Under the pieces are notes generated by a model. The model was not told where the DNA came from. It saw nothing but the letters and a program-made list of their open reading frames with translations, and did no database searches. From Blasia pusilla (Eukaryota; Marchantiophyta; Marchantiopsida; Blasiales), in NCBI GenBank assembly GCA_050084515.1, contig CM114271.1, positions 3,534,001-3,598,000 on the forward strand: a stretch of 64,000 nucleotides of DNA, in the 5' to 3' direction. Made by a program: the position numbers and the translations under genes. Positions 34,831 through 45,578 of the stretch are shown one piece after another; position 1 is the first letter of the stretch; each line of letters opens with the position of its first letter.

Positions 34831-35199
34831 CTTTCGTTTGATTGCACCCATAACTTCAAAAATGGGTTTTCTATCTTATGCGGGTCTCCATAGCTTTTTT
34901 GCGGGCTCGGCTCGTGGGAGGGCGAATTATTTAGATGTTGTTGATATTGTTTATGTACTTCCTTTTCGGTTGTGGATTTCACGTCCTCGATTCTTTAATC
35001 ACCTTTTTTTCCAGATGGGTTTTCCATCACTTTTTTGTTGGGACTTCTTTCTTTATGAATGAATCTATCTCTTTCGTTAGAGTGCGTGGGAGCATTCTTG
35101 AGGGAGGACTTAAGGGAGGAAAAAATTAATCATATTGTATCATCTAATTTAAATTGCAACGTAGAATAGATTTAAGTAATTAGATTCAACCTCTTCTCC

Positions 35200-35581
35200 C
35201 GTTCATTAGTTAGATCCATGTAGCAAGGGGTGTTTTCATCAATAACCCATGCATATAATAGGCGAGGACTAGTTGTAGTATGTGTTGGGTGGGGTGACTT
35301 CCTAACATGATACAATTCCCATCTTATTCATTAGTCATTTTAATAAATTAAAACAAAGGAGTGTTCATCATTAGATCGTGCATGGTAGAGACATTCACTA
35401 GTCTATACTAATTGGCAGCCCTCTCATCAAGAAAAGCCTTCGAGTTCCACACTTGGGTGGCTTTGCATTGTGACACATGTCCCATCTAATTAGTTAGATC
35501 CATCTAACTAATTTACAAAAAGTTGTGTCCTAATTTAGAGAAAGTATGTGTGGCACAAGCACCGACTAGTTGTGATTGGGG
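35200..35581 (+). repeat. Diverged repeat family marked by ATTAGTTAGATCC, three copies in a row
   Basis: Units near 35203, 35330 and 35490 share [T/A]ATTAGT..., a central AAAGGAGTGTT/AAGGGGTGTTTT/AAAGTTGTGTCC block, and an ACTAGT.GT/ACTAGTCT end. The third contains a 24-nt palindrome, ATTAGTTAGAT/ATCTAACTAAT, at 35490-35513. A fourth partial copy lies near 38945-38990 (CTAATTAGTTAATCCCATTTAACTAAT type). Confidence 0.6.
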
Positions 35582-36299
35582 ATCATCTAGAAAATTATGC
35601 TACAATTAGATCCACCTAGTTAGATGCCCATGGGAGACATTGGCATTTTACTTGGGATGAATGCTCGTGCTAAACCCTCATCATCGCGATCATGATATAA
35701 TTTAAAATTTGAACGATAAGTATGTGGGAGGCTTCTATCGGTCAAAATTGTAAGGTGTTGATATCTCAAGTAAGCAATCACAAGAGGGATGTCTCTCATA
35801 ATAGTATAAAGATGCAGAAGATAGAGTTTATGGATAGAATATGAAACAATTGTAACGGCCCCTTAAAGAGCCTCTCAAACAAGGGAAGAAACTAGCACAT
35901 ATGAGAAGACATGGAGAATGGTGAGGATGATTACAGGTGGATGGGTTGTATGAAGGGAATTGAAAACAAAACCTACTTGCAGAGGTCGTAATTAAATCTT
36001 ATATAGAAAATTTTTGGAGACCAGTGTCAAAAAGGAAGGGCATATTTGACACCACGTGTCAACCGAAGAGGTGTCGCCATCGAGGAGATATTCCTCCCAT
36101 TATAGTTTTGATTATACTACAATTAATATTTGATTCAAGTAATGGTGTGATAAATCTTGGGGAAAATATGGTTGGTTGGCTTACTTAATCTCTGATTTTG
36201 TGCAAAAGAAAAAAAGCATTTACAAGCTTGTGTTAAACCACTCCAATTATTATCTTCACTAGTCGATGGCCAATTGCAAAGCTTGGATTCTTTAACTAA

Positions 36300-36455
36300 A
36301 CCTATACCCAAGAAGAGCATTCGCATATTCTAGTAACTACTCATATAATAACAAACTTTAATGGTTGATTTCCAAGTGTGGAGCGTTAGTCCTATATCCA
36401 AAAAGAGCATCCATACAACTTAGTAACAATTGATATAGTAGTAGATTTTGTAGTC
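36300..36455 (+). repeat. Approximate direct repeat, period about 95 bp
   Basis: TATACCCAAGAAGAGCATTC (near 36303) and TATATCCAAAAAGAGCATCC (near 36396) each run on into a CTAGTAAC/TTAGTAACAA word and an ATATA-rich end. No function is apparent. Confidence 0.65.
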
Positions 36456-38539
36456 ATTAACTCCAATAGCTAACTCAATGATTAAAAGCTTACGAGGTTA
36501 TCTTTGTTGAATCTTTTTCAAAACAAAGCTTTTTCAATGAAATGTAGAGTTGATCACATAAAACCCATTGATGAAAGAAATATTGCAATTGTGTACGAAA
36601 TCAAATAGTACGAATCAAATATTGTTTTCTACAATCCATCATTTGCATAGAGTATCATATAAAAAAAATGCATACTTGGTTATGTAAACTTGAAGTGGTA
36701 GAAATTGACCTTATGCACTATTATCCGCCATAATCCACATTACTAATATCTATTCTATAAAATGGAATACACAATATAGAGTTGTGCAAAAATATTAAAG
36801 TAGCAAGTCTAATGAACTCTTGTAACTTCTAGTGTATATAAACAAGAAAGGGAGCTAGTTTACTAAAGTAGTCGCTAGGATGAAAAGCAAACCCTAGAGC
36901 ATACAACTAAGTTTCTATAGATGTATAAAACATAATGTGAAGTACAAAAAAATGTTTTTGTTGTGAAAATAAGATACACTAGTTAGCATGTCCATGTTAC
37001 GCACGGAAAGAGTTAGCATGAGGTATTTTGTAAAGAATTATTAGAAAAGAAAATTGAATTAAGGATTGGAGCCTTTTTTTAACAGCCCACTCCTCACATA
37101 CATAAAATCACCACTAAACCACTCTCTCATAAATATAACCCCAACCAATCAAATTAAACCCCATTACTTCCTACAATAATTACTTTCGAGGGATTGGTTC
37201 GAGATTGTTTGCATATTTGATTTGTGCATTAGTTGGAGGTAAAATATGAACTTAGTTGTCCTTTTCTACACTTTTGCTTTGAGAGAGATAGAACCATAAT
37301 GAAAAATATTAAATGATTGCCTTCTTATCACTAAATATCTAATATCCTAAAGAATATTGAGCACAATATATACTACAAGGATTAAATGCCATGTTATGTG
37401 TAACTTGGAATTTATCCTAAGAATATTTCAAAACTATTTTAGCATATGCACAAGGAAGGATCGTAACGCCACAAGTAGGATTAGGCAACTCAATGAGGGG
37501 AGATGATGTGTATTTTACTTATGGATCTTCATAATGCGAAAAAAATACTTCTTACTTGTTTGTAAATGAAGTTTGGATTATAAGGATAGGGAAGTTACAA
37601 ATAAAAGGGAGTTCATTCTTCTAGAAGAAAAAAAAAAACCTTTGGATCCTATGGGGGATGGGCATGAGATAATCCCTTATCCCTACGTAGCATCTAGGCA
37701 CCAAATACTAGGATATATTATTAAGGCAACACAGATCCTTAACAAAAAGAATATATTTCCTCTTTGGGATATTTTTTGGGGATTGATATCCTATGTATAT
37801 TGTAAAGGGTCCTTCGATGGCAAATTCTAATATCTCCACTCCTTCCGTCTACAAAGATGGTATGTAGATAAATCTATATGATGCAATGAGGAGAGGGGGG
37901 TCAATTTTTTGAGTACTTGTGCTCCCAAAAAAATGAAACATTTTTATAAAAGGTAGGTATATTTTGAATAGTAAGTTCATACTTTCTAAGATTAGAGTGG
38001 ATTATATATATATGCATGGACGTTTACTTTATAAGATTGGATCTCCTCTAGCATCCATAGAAATCTCCACCAACAGAGCTTCAGCACCGGCTAGCATCTG
38101 ATAGTTAGAGGATACATAAAGTAGTATTAAAATACGTCAGAGCTACCACAAGATGTGGCGAAGTTGCGGCAATAATATTTACATGGACCTAGGAGCTTAT
38201 TTCATAGTGTTGTAAAGTAGAAAACATAGAAGGCACATTCTTATGCCAATTCATTGCATGACCTATCTCACTAGTAGAGAGAAACATGGAGTTGGAATGA
38301 GTAAACTCCTCCAAGAGAACCCATAAAATTCCTCCCATAGGACTTTTGCAAGTATATCGTATGGGCGCCCCCACTAGTAAAAAGAGGGTATGAAGTTGGA
38401 GGGAATAAATTCCTCCAAGAGAACCCTAACATTAAAGTATATTTATGCTAGTGTAAACCCGTGGGATACATGGTTTTAAATTATTTCTCATAATTAACTC
38501 TCAAATTTTTTAATTGTTATTTTAAATAAAATTCAAATG

Positions 38540-38650
38540 ATCCCATTGGTTTAGAAAGCAAACAACCTTATTGACTAAAAGTGCCCAGAGTCAAGAGGAA
38601 AGTTGTTTGCAAAATGAAAAGATACTCTCAATCTGTATTATTAAAAGAGG
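38540..38650 (+). repeat. Dispersed repeat family, copy 2
   Basis: AATGATCCCATTGGTTTAGAAAGC, AAAAGTGCCCAGAGTCAAGAGG, AAGTTGTTTGCAAAATGAAAAG and ACTCTCAATCTGTATTATTA correspond in order to 29860-29985, with substitutions. Part of it also corresponds to the arms of the foldback element near 61.3 and 62.2 kb. Confidence 0.6.
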
Positions 38651-38675
38651 ACGGGATTTCGGAAACCCCTCCTCT

Positions 38676-38722
38676 GGTGTGGACACGTATGCTTTTTTAA
38701 GCCTTCCCGTGTCGACACCTAG
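38676..38722. repeat. Strong hairpin, 12-bp arms
   Basis: GGTGTGGACACG and CGTGTCGACACC pair with one mismatch around a loop of about 20 nt. A second, wider inverted pair (GGGTGAAGTAAC near 38748, GTTCTTCACCC near 38850) lies just to the right, so this may be part of a small foldback element. Confidence 0.7.
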
Positions 38723-40799
38723 ACAAGAAGACTTAATTAAGATGTGCGGGTGAAGTAACACGTAAGTAACTCCAATAAAGTAGTATTTATTAATTCGTAT
38801 TCTTCCTCTCCAAAAGCGCACTATTTTTTTGTTCGTATCGATTGGGAGGTTCTTCACCCGTGCTCCGACAAGTAATAATATAGATTAGAATGCACAACAA
38901 TCATCAGCAATGACTAGAGAATCCAACATCCCTCTTTGGTTTGGCTTCCTATTGGACACTAGTTCTAATTAGTTAATCCCATTTAACTAATATAAAGCAA
39001 TACGGTACAAGAAGAGGGAAATTCATATTAAGGTGCATTATGTGAAAGCCATAACAGTCACTGGGCAGGCCTTAAAGTCCATCGGATTCCATATAGCGTT
39101 ATTGTGCAAATAGGTAGCACAATTTAGGGAGCATTGTTATCGTGATCGGGTGTCGGAAAGGAACGAAAGGGACAGAACAAAGGAACGGAATGTTGGCGTC
39201 ATAAAAGACGTAAATTGTGGTTGATACTGTGATTGATACTGCGATTGACTGTGATTCTGACTGGGTTGTCAAAACTATTATCGAAACTGTGACTAATCGC
39301 ACAGTACTGTCGGATGTTGAAAATTGAGAAAACCTAATTGGGCGACAGTGGGATGAAAAATTCGAAGTCACTGCTGAGCCTTTCGAAGCCTTCGTACGTC
39401 CAAGAAGTTCAGTGGAGTCCTCTTGAACGATCGATCTAGACGGGAATCGGATTAGAGAAAGAATTAGTGATTTTAAGTGGCCCCTTACTCCTTAGTGGCG
39501 GTGATGGATTCTGCGGGCTTCAACGCACGACATTGCTCGAGCTAGATGGGAACCTTACTTCCCACAATGGCTCCATTTCCGGTTTCGAAGTAAGGAGGCT
39601 CATCAAGTCGAGTTGTACGGGAGGAAGTAATTTCAAGGGCAGAAGCAATGTGGATCACGTATTAGACCTACCAAGTCGCAGTCCATGGCGGAGATTCTGA
39701 GTGGGGCTGAATTTTCATGGGCAATGTGGGTGGCGCATTAAAACTACCTTATCGAGGTCTAGGGCGCAGAATCTGAGAATAGAGTCACCGCAAAGAATTC
39801 TGAATGAATTGATTATGATTTCCCGAGCTAGACATTCATTCATCTAGACAGGCGGAAGCAAATGCGAGGGCATATAAGATTCAAGAGAATAAGAGAGAGA
39901 ACGTCTAGGGTCGGGGAATCTAGGGGGCCTCTGACCACTGAAATCTGTATTTAGGGTTTGAGGGGATTCAACTCATATAGTCACGCCACACATTCAGAGG
40001 AGCGGGGAATCGAAATCCCAGGTAAGTTATTTGTTGTTGACGTTGTTGAGGTTTGTGTTTTTTTTTTCGGAAACCGGGATAGTCACAAGACCGTTCGTTA
40101 GAATTATTGCCATAGGTACAACGATGGCAGATTCAATCTTTGTCTGTCTAGAGCCCATCGCTGGTAGCATTTCTTAAAGGTTACTCGTGCAGATTTCACC
40201 TCTCCATATGTGAGTAAAAATATTTTCCCAATGTCCGCTCACCGTGTGCAGCCACGATGAGGCATGGGTTGGGATTTGGATTGATTCATAATTAAATCGT
40301 ATCCTTTCCGATTGATTCATGTCATGACCAAAGTGACATGTCCACTCTGATTGAAAAAAAGAGTCCAGATTGGGAAGTCTAGTGAGTCTGCACCATGGGT
40401 TTTGGGATTGACATCAAAGCAAGTTTATCTGATCAAGGAAACATGCATTGATGATGGCGCATGTTTCAATTCGCCTTCCACCTCTCTGGACTTGTCTGAA
40501 GTTCTAATTTCAATGATTGTTATGAGGCTCACAAGTAAGATTATGGTTCTCTTTAGTTCAGATTGCCATTTCTTTTTTCAGATCTGAATGCATTTCCTAT
40601 GCTTAAGAGTTCTACACCGTACTTACTTTGTAACTGTGAGTATTTGTGGTCTAATTTGCAGGCACCAAATCTGTAAAGACAGAGTCCTCCCCTAATAAGC
40701 CGGGAAGAGTTGGCAGTTTGTGAAATCTGTGTTGTTAGGGTCTTAGCAGTAGGGATTTGCTTTAGTTAGGTCTATATTAGAATATACACTTTTGCATTG

Positions 40800-43560
40800 T
40801 AGGTAGTGCTTCAAGTACTTTCTCATACTATAATCATGTTTGCAATCTTCGTGAAGGGTAGGCATCCTTCTTCTCCTCAGCCTCCATGTAGCCATAACAA
40901 CTTATCTGCTTTGGTGGAATGGAAACACTTCAGCTACAATGCTGAACAAGACCAATTTGGATGTCTGAGCCTATTTTTCAAAGAATTCGCCCAAACTTCC
41001 GAGGTGTTCAATCTCCATCTGCAAAGCCACCACTTGTTGCCTATCCCGTCTTGTAGCAAAGTTGTATCCAAGAAGAAGGGCAAGAGAAGTGAAGACATGG
41101 ATGGGGAGAATGCATCAGATGATGAAGGTAAGAAGGAGCATAACAAACTACAATAATCTTTGAGGTGTAGATGGTTGTACGTTCTATATGCTAAAAGTAG
41201 AAGGTTGGTGCCACTTCACAATTTCACCTACTATTTTTTATTTCAACTTGTGACAATGTGACGTAGGTGTTGAAGTGAAGCCCCAATCTACTGCCAACAT
41301 AAGGCTGAAGAGCACGGGACATAAGTAGTGGTCTACCCAACGAAGGCAGAAGGAGGACTTGCTGCTCCAGAAGGCTCGACGGCATTCGAGGTTGGCTGCT
41401 GGTTTATTACATGATTTACAGCCGCAACAAGATATAGTCTTGTTGCTTGAAGCGTGTGCTATCAACCAGGGTACTTTTGAGCCTTGGACTTGCTTGACGA
41501 ATGACACTCACTTTGTTGAGGTCCGTCACATGCTCACATCTGCCTTGCACTAACGCTTTGTAGTATTGGATTGGGTGTATGCATCAGAGAAGCTTCTCCC
41601 TACCTCCCCACCATCTGCGAGTCCAGATATGCAAACATATTGGCGGTGGAAGACTGCCATATCCCACTTGACACATATTTGGAGACGAGATGGGGTGTGT
41701 TTTGGATTTTTGGAAAGTTGGGTTGGACACCCGCAAACAGTTGGTGCAGGCAAGACTTGCCTTTTTGGAGGCTACGAGGCTTGTGGAGAAGCACAAGTTT
41801 GCCTTGTCTGAGGATTTATGGAGGCCTAGATTTGAGGCAGCATACCACTCGTGGAAGGACTCGGAGAAAAAGTCCATTGTGGACCGATTGAGAGTGAAGG
41901 TCTGCATGATGTACATCGAGGGTGTTGGACTCACTAAGGAGGAGGTCATTTGTCAAGTACACTCTTTGAACAAAATCAACACAATCTGTGAACTCAAACT
42001 ATGTGTTTCTTCTAGTCAAGCTGGTCTCGTATACTATCACAATATTTTTGAACTCCTTTCCTATCGTATTCTAATGGAATTTTCAAGGTTCATGTGACAA
42101 TGTGAGAGTGTGTAGGGTGGATTGGATTGTCATGTGACTGATTCATTTGACGATGATGGTGCTACCCCAACAAGAAGACAACCCCAAACAGCCAGAGGCA
42201 AGGCAAGGATCAGTCCAACCACGAAGAAGACTATAGAGTCTTCCCATTTAGGCAATGATAGCTTTGAACATAGAACTCCATCCTCCATTTTGAAGAGGTC
42301 ATTAGTGGGTGTAATAAGTATCAATAGGAGTGTCTCCCCAAGGCTAAACAGGAAAAAAGTGCAAGAGAAGATCGATGAGGATGAAGCTGAGGGAGGCAAA
42401 GGATCCCAAAGCCCTCACCACGTCATTCATAAGTGCAACCTCAAATTGCAACACGCCAAACGATGCAAAAAGAATCTCCTCCCCTTCAGACATCAGAGCT
42501 AGGGAAGAATGTGTGTAATGCATCGAGAAGAATGTGTGCACCTAAGATGATGAGGTACATTGGCATTGGCATCCTTGCATTTCCATCTGTTATGGCCCTC
42601 ACATAGCCTTGGAAATTTAACACACAGTTGTGGTGCGTGTAGGCTTTTAATCCATTTTGATGTGATTACTTAGGTCATAGCAGTCACCGCGCAAATGGGG
42701 GAGGGGGACACAAATACATCGGCCGCGGAGAAAGAACATAAAGTAGGATTTTTGTTGTGAGAATTATGTTTATTTTTGTATTCTCTCGGTGGTTGTGTAG
42801 TCATCTGGATTTTTTTTCCAATTAGTATATGACCTCCATGATTCTTTTCTTAGGTGCATATCACTCCAAAGGGGGACCTGAGTTCCCTAACTGCAAAGGA
42901 GGCAGACACTAGCATCAATGTTGAGGTAACAAATGCACAATCTTGCTTAGTGCTGTGTTAATTTTGATCTTTTCATTGATGAAGGACTTGGAAAAATCAC
43001 CAAAGTAGCACAAACGTTGCTTTATTGATACATTGTGATTGTTTTGTAGGGTTTAGGGTCAATGGAAAAGTAGACACCTGTTGTGCCAATTGTTCAAGTA
43101 AGAAGGAGCATGTTTGATGGCCCAGCCTTACTGTCATCAAGACCAAAGAAGCATGCATGCAAAAGACAAAGTCGGGTAAGTTTCTAGGCGCCATGTGTCG
43201 CAGTGTATTCCATTCTCAGATGTAAGATTGTGTGTGATGAGATGTAAGTAACTCGGAATTTCTCTCCTTTTCCAGAATTCTAGACGGCTTTGATCGTCGG
43301 TGCCTTTGATGAAACACTATCGTCTTTCCAATGTGAAGGTAAGCACTTTTGCTATTCAGTATTGTATACCCTATTGAAGGATTCTTGATGTCATGTTTTG
43401 GGTTCATACTACGAATGAAAGCATGAGAAAGAGTTAATCTGACATGTGAATGCTTCTTGCAGGTCTTTTCAGTTGCATTCTTGAAGCTGTCATTGGCTCT
43501 AGCGGGTGATACTAGGAATATTCAAGTAGATTACCATTCTCAAAAGTAGTAGTGCTTGAT
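40800..43560 (+). pseudogene. Decayed multi-exon gene of unknown function
   Basis: The plus strand shows exon-like blocks with good splice sites. Examples are about 40,850-41,130, ending ...DGENASDDE at a GT; 41,267 onward (AG before GVEVKPQS); 42,853-42,924 (VHITPKGDLSSL); 43,050-43,178 (RRSMFDGPALL, ending RQSR); 43,276-43,339; and 43,464-43,547, ending at a stop. Between them lie coding-like stretches, such as 41,345-41,552 (LLLQKARRHSRLAAGLL) and 41,690-42,000 (QARLAFLEATRLVEKHKFAL, then WRPRFEAAYHSWKD). In-frame stops interrupt it (AAG TAG before WSTQRRQ, CAC TAA before RFVVLDW, CTT TGA in the 43.28-kb block). At least one frame change occurs near 41,700. I recognise no family. It may be a dead host gene or an unknown mobile-element gene; a functional gene with unusual splicing is less likely. 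Confidence 0.4.
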
Positions 43561-44709
43561 AAATTTACATGATCAGTGTGTAAATTTGGAGTGTGGGGAA
43601 CAACATTTGGGCCTACTATAGCCAGGCTTCTAGTCAGTAATTCAGAGAGACATGCGGTTTGAATTGTACAGGCTAAGTGTACTTCCCGGAATCGAGTAAA
43701 AAAACATCAAACACGTACTCCATATATCTTGTTGTAATTAAACGATGTGCAATTTTTCCTCTAAATTAATGAGGACATGAAAAGAAGAACGTCCCCAACG
43801 GTCCTTTTCCATTGAGGCTTTTGAGATTCTTATTGGATCCTTCAAAGAGAACACAAACTGCTAAGGCAGCTCAAAAGTGTTAGGATTCCACATAAAATTG
43901 TCTCTTGTTTTCTTCTATTTTTTTAACTATGGTTAGTTCTGCAAACTATGGTTGGAAGTTTATCATAGTTACAAGTCTCAGTTAGTTTACCAGTTACCTC
44001 TTTAACTATTCTTGTGAGCTTTGGTTATGTTTAATTGTGCACATGGTGTGCTGGCCTACCCTCTTTGTCTTTGGCATGTTGTGCTAACTTTGCGCTCATA
44101 ATATCTTTGGCCTATTCTGGTGTCTTTGGCTTTGCTCTTGTTTTGTTGGCCCTTCCACCTTGCCTTACCATGCAGTGGTCCCTTCTGCTGGTCTCTTGTA
44201 GGAAACTATTTAACTCCCCCTCTCTACCCTTCTTCTTTGATTCACTTCTACTCCTGTCCTCTAAGGCTGTGGGTTTTGAGATTAGCTCCTACATACTTGA
44301 ACCTCTACAGGTGCCTTGATCAACTAAGAAGGAATGTGCATTGGTGTGGAGAATGATCCAAGAACCAATCTAGCACAAACTCCTGCATCTTGGTTTCAAC
44401 CACCTCTCTTCATGACTTGTGTATTCTAATAATGTGTTGCTTTTCAAGCACCCAGTTCTCAATAGAAGTTGTAGACCAGTTCTACATGCAATCCATTTCA
44501 GTTTTGCTCTTTTCAGGTTTGTAAGTGATTACCCTCATGTATATGGTTCAGTGGAAGATCCTGTCGGGATCTACTATCTTTCTATCATTTTAAAGTTTTA
44601 AAAGTAGATGTGAGAGGAAGTAGAATTCTGATTTCAACAAAAAGCACATTGAATGAGAGCTTGAACAACATGATTGTTGGACACACCCCCCTTTCACATT
44701 CTCCCGCCA
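43561..44709. other. Intergenic DNA, nothing recognised
   Basis: No supported gene. A plus-strand frame at 44035-44319 is Leu/Cys/Ser-rich and looks like a chance frame in a CT-rich stretch. Confidence 0.45.
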
Positions 44710-45200
44710 GCCAAATCGAATTCGAATGTCTTTGAATTGGATGGAAGGAGCTTGAACACACATTTTTCTCTAGTCAGATTAATTTTTGCAGTTCAGCAGC
44801 TATTTGCAAAAAAATCACTCAAATGGCTCCGTTGGGCACCCTTCACACCGCCTTTATACCCATATGCGCGGATCAAAGTTGTGTTGGAAGGAAGGATAAT
44901 GAACTCCGTAGTTTTCACAGGTCAGATTAATTTCTGCAGTTCAACAGCCACTTGCAGGAAAGTGTTACAAAGGGCGCCGTTTGGTACCCTTCGTACGAAC
45001 TTTACGCCGACCAAAGCGGTCTTGGATGGAAGGATCATGAACACAAATTATTTGAAGTTCTGATCTCTAACTAAGGTTCAGAAAATTTAGTCCATAATGT
45101 GTTACAATGGACGTTTTAGGTAGCCCCCTCCAACCCGATTGCTCCGGCAAGAGCATACCTATGGGCAACATGTGAACTCAAATTATTTAAAGTTCCATTT
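44710..45200 (+). repeat. Tandem repeat, period about 140-148 bp, three to four diverged copies
   Basis: GTCAGATTAATTT..TGCAGTTCA occurs at 44773 and 44921. GGA[T/A]GGAAGGA occurs at 44739, 44886 and 45024. An AACTCAAATTATTTAAAGTTCC end near 45176 echoes the ACACAAATTATTTGAAGTTCTGA end near 45041. Each unit also carries GGCACCCTTC or GGTACCCTTCG followed by a TTTA..CC word. The origin is unknown. It could be a decayed tandem array inside a transposon. Confidence 0.7.
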
Positions 45201-45578
45201 TATTTTCAATGTTCTAATACAATGCTTCGCAATTTGTTATAGTGGACGTTTGTTACTAGTGTATTGACACTCTTGTGTAGTACTTTATTACCAGTGTATT
45301 GACGGTGTTCATAGGGTGTTGTGAAATTTACGGTTATGTTTTATGAATGTCAATGGGAATCATATTACCAACCAAGAGTAAGTGTATTATACTCTCTCAC
45401 GTAGACATGAATATTTTCACGGCTCTTTTTAGAAGCACATTAGAAATCCAGACAATAGAATCACAAGATCAAAAATAAGTTTCTTTACTTCAATGTCTAA
45501 ATGGAAATTTACAGTATTGTAATGTCAAGTTAGATTTGGATGCAATGGTTGCAGTATCCTACTTAGGGCCTCTTGATG

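Larger units (their letters stand above)
34831..40800. other. AT-rich intergenic DNA with several small repeat families, no supported gene
   Basis: Repeats inside this stretch are annotated separately. Frames such as 37573-37830 (+, starting at TTG) show no family signal. The segment 39,440-40,020 is less AT-rich and could be a promoter or leader of the locus that follows at 40.8 kb, but no exon could be defined in it. Confidence 0.4.
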
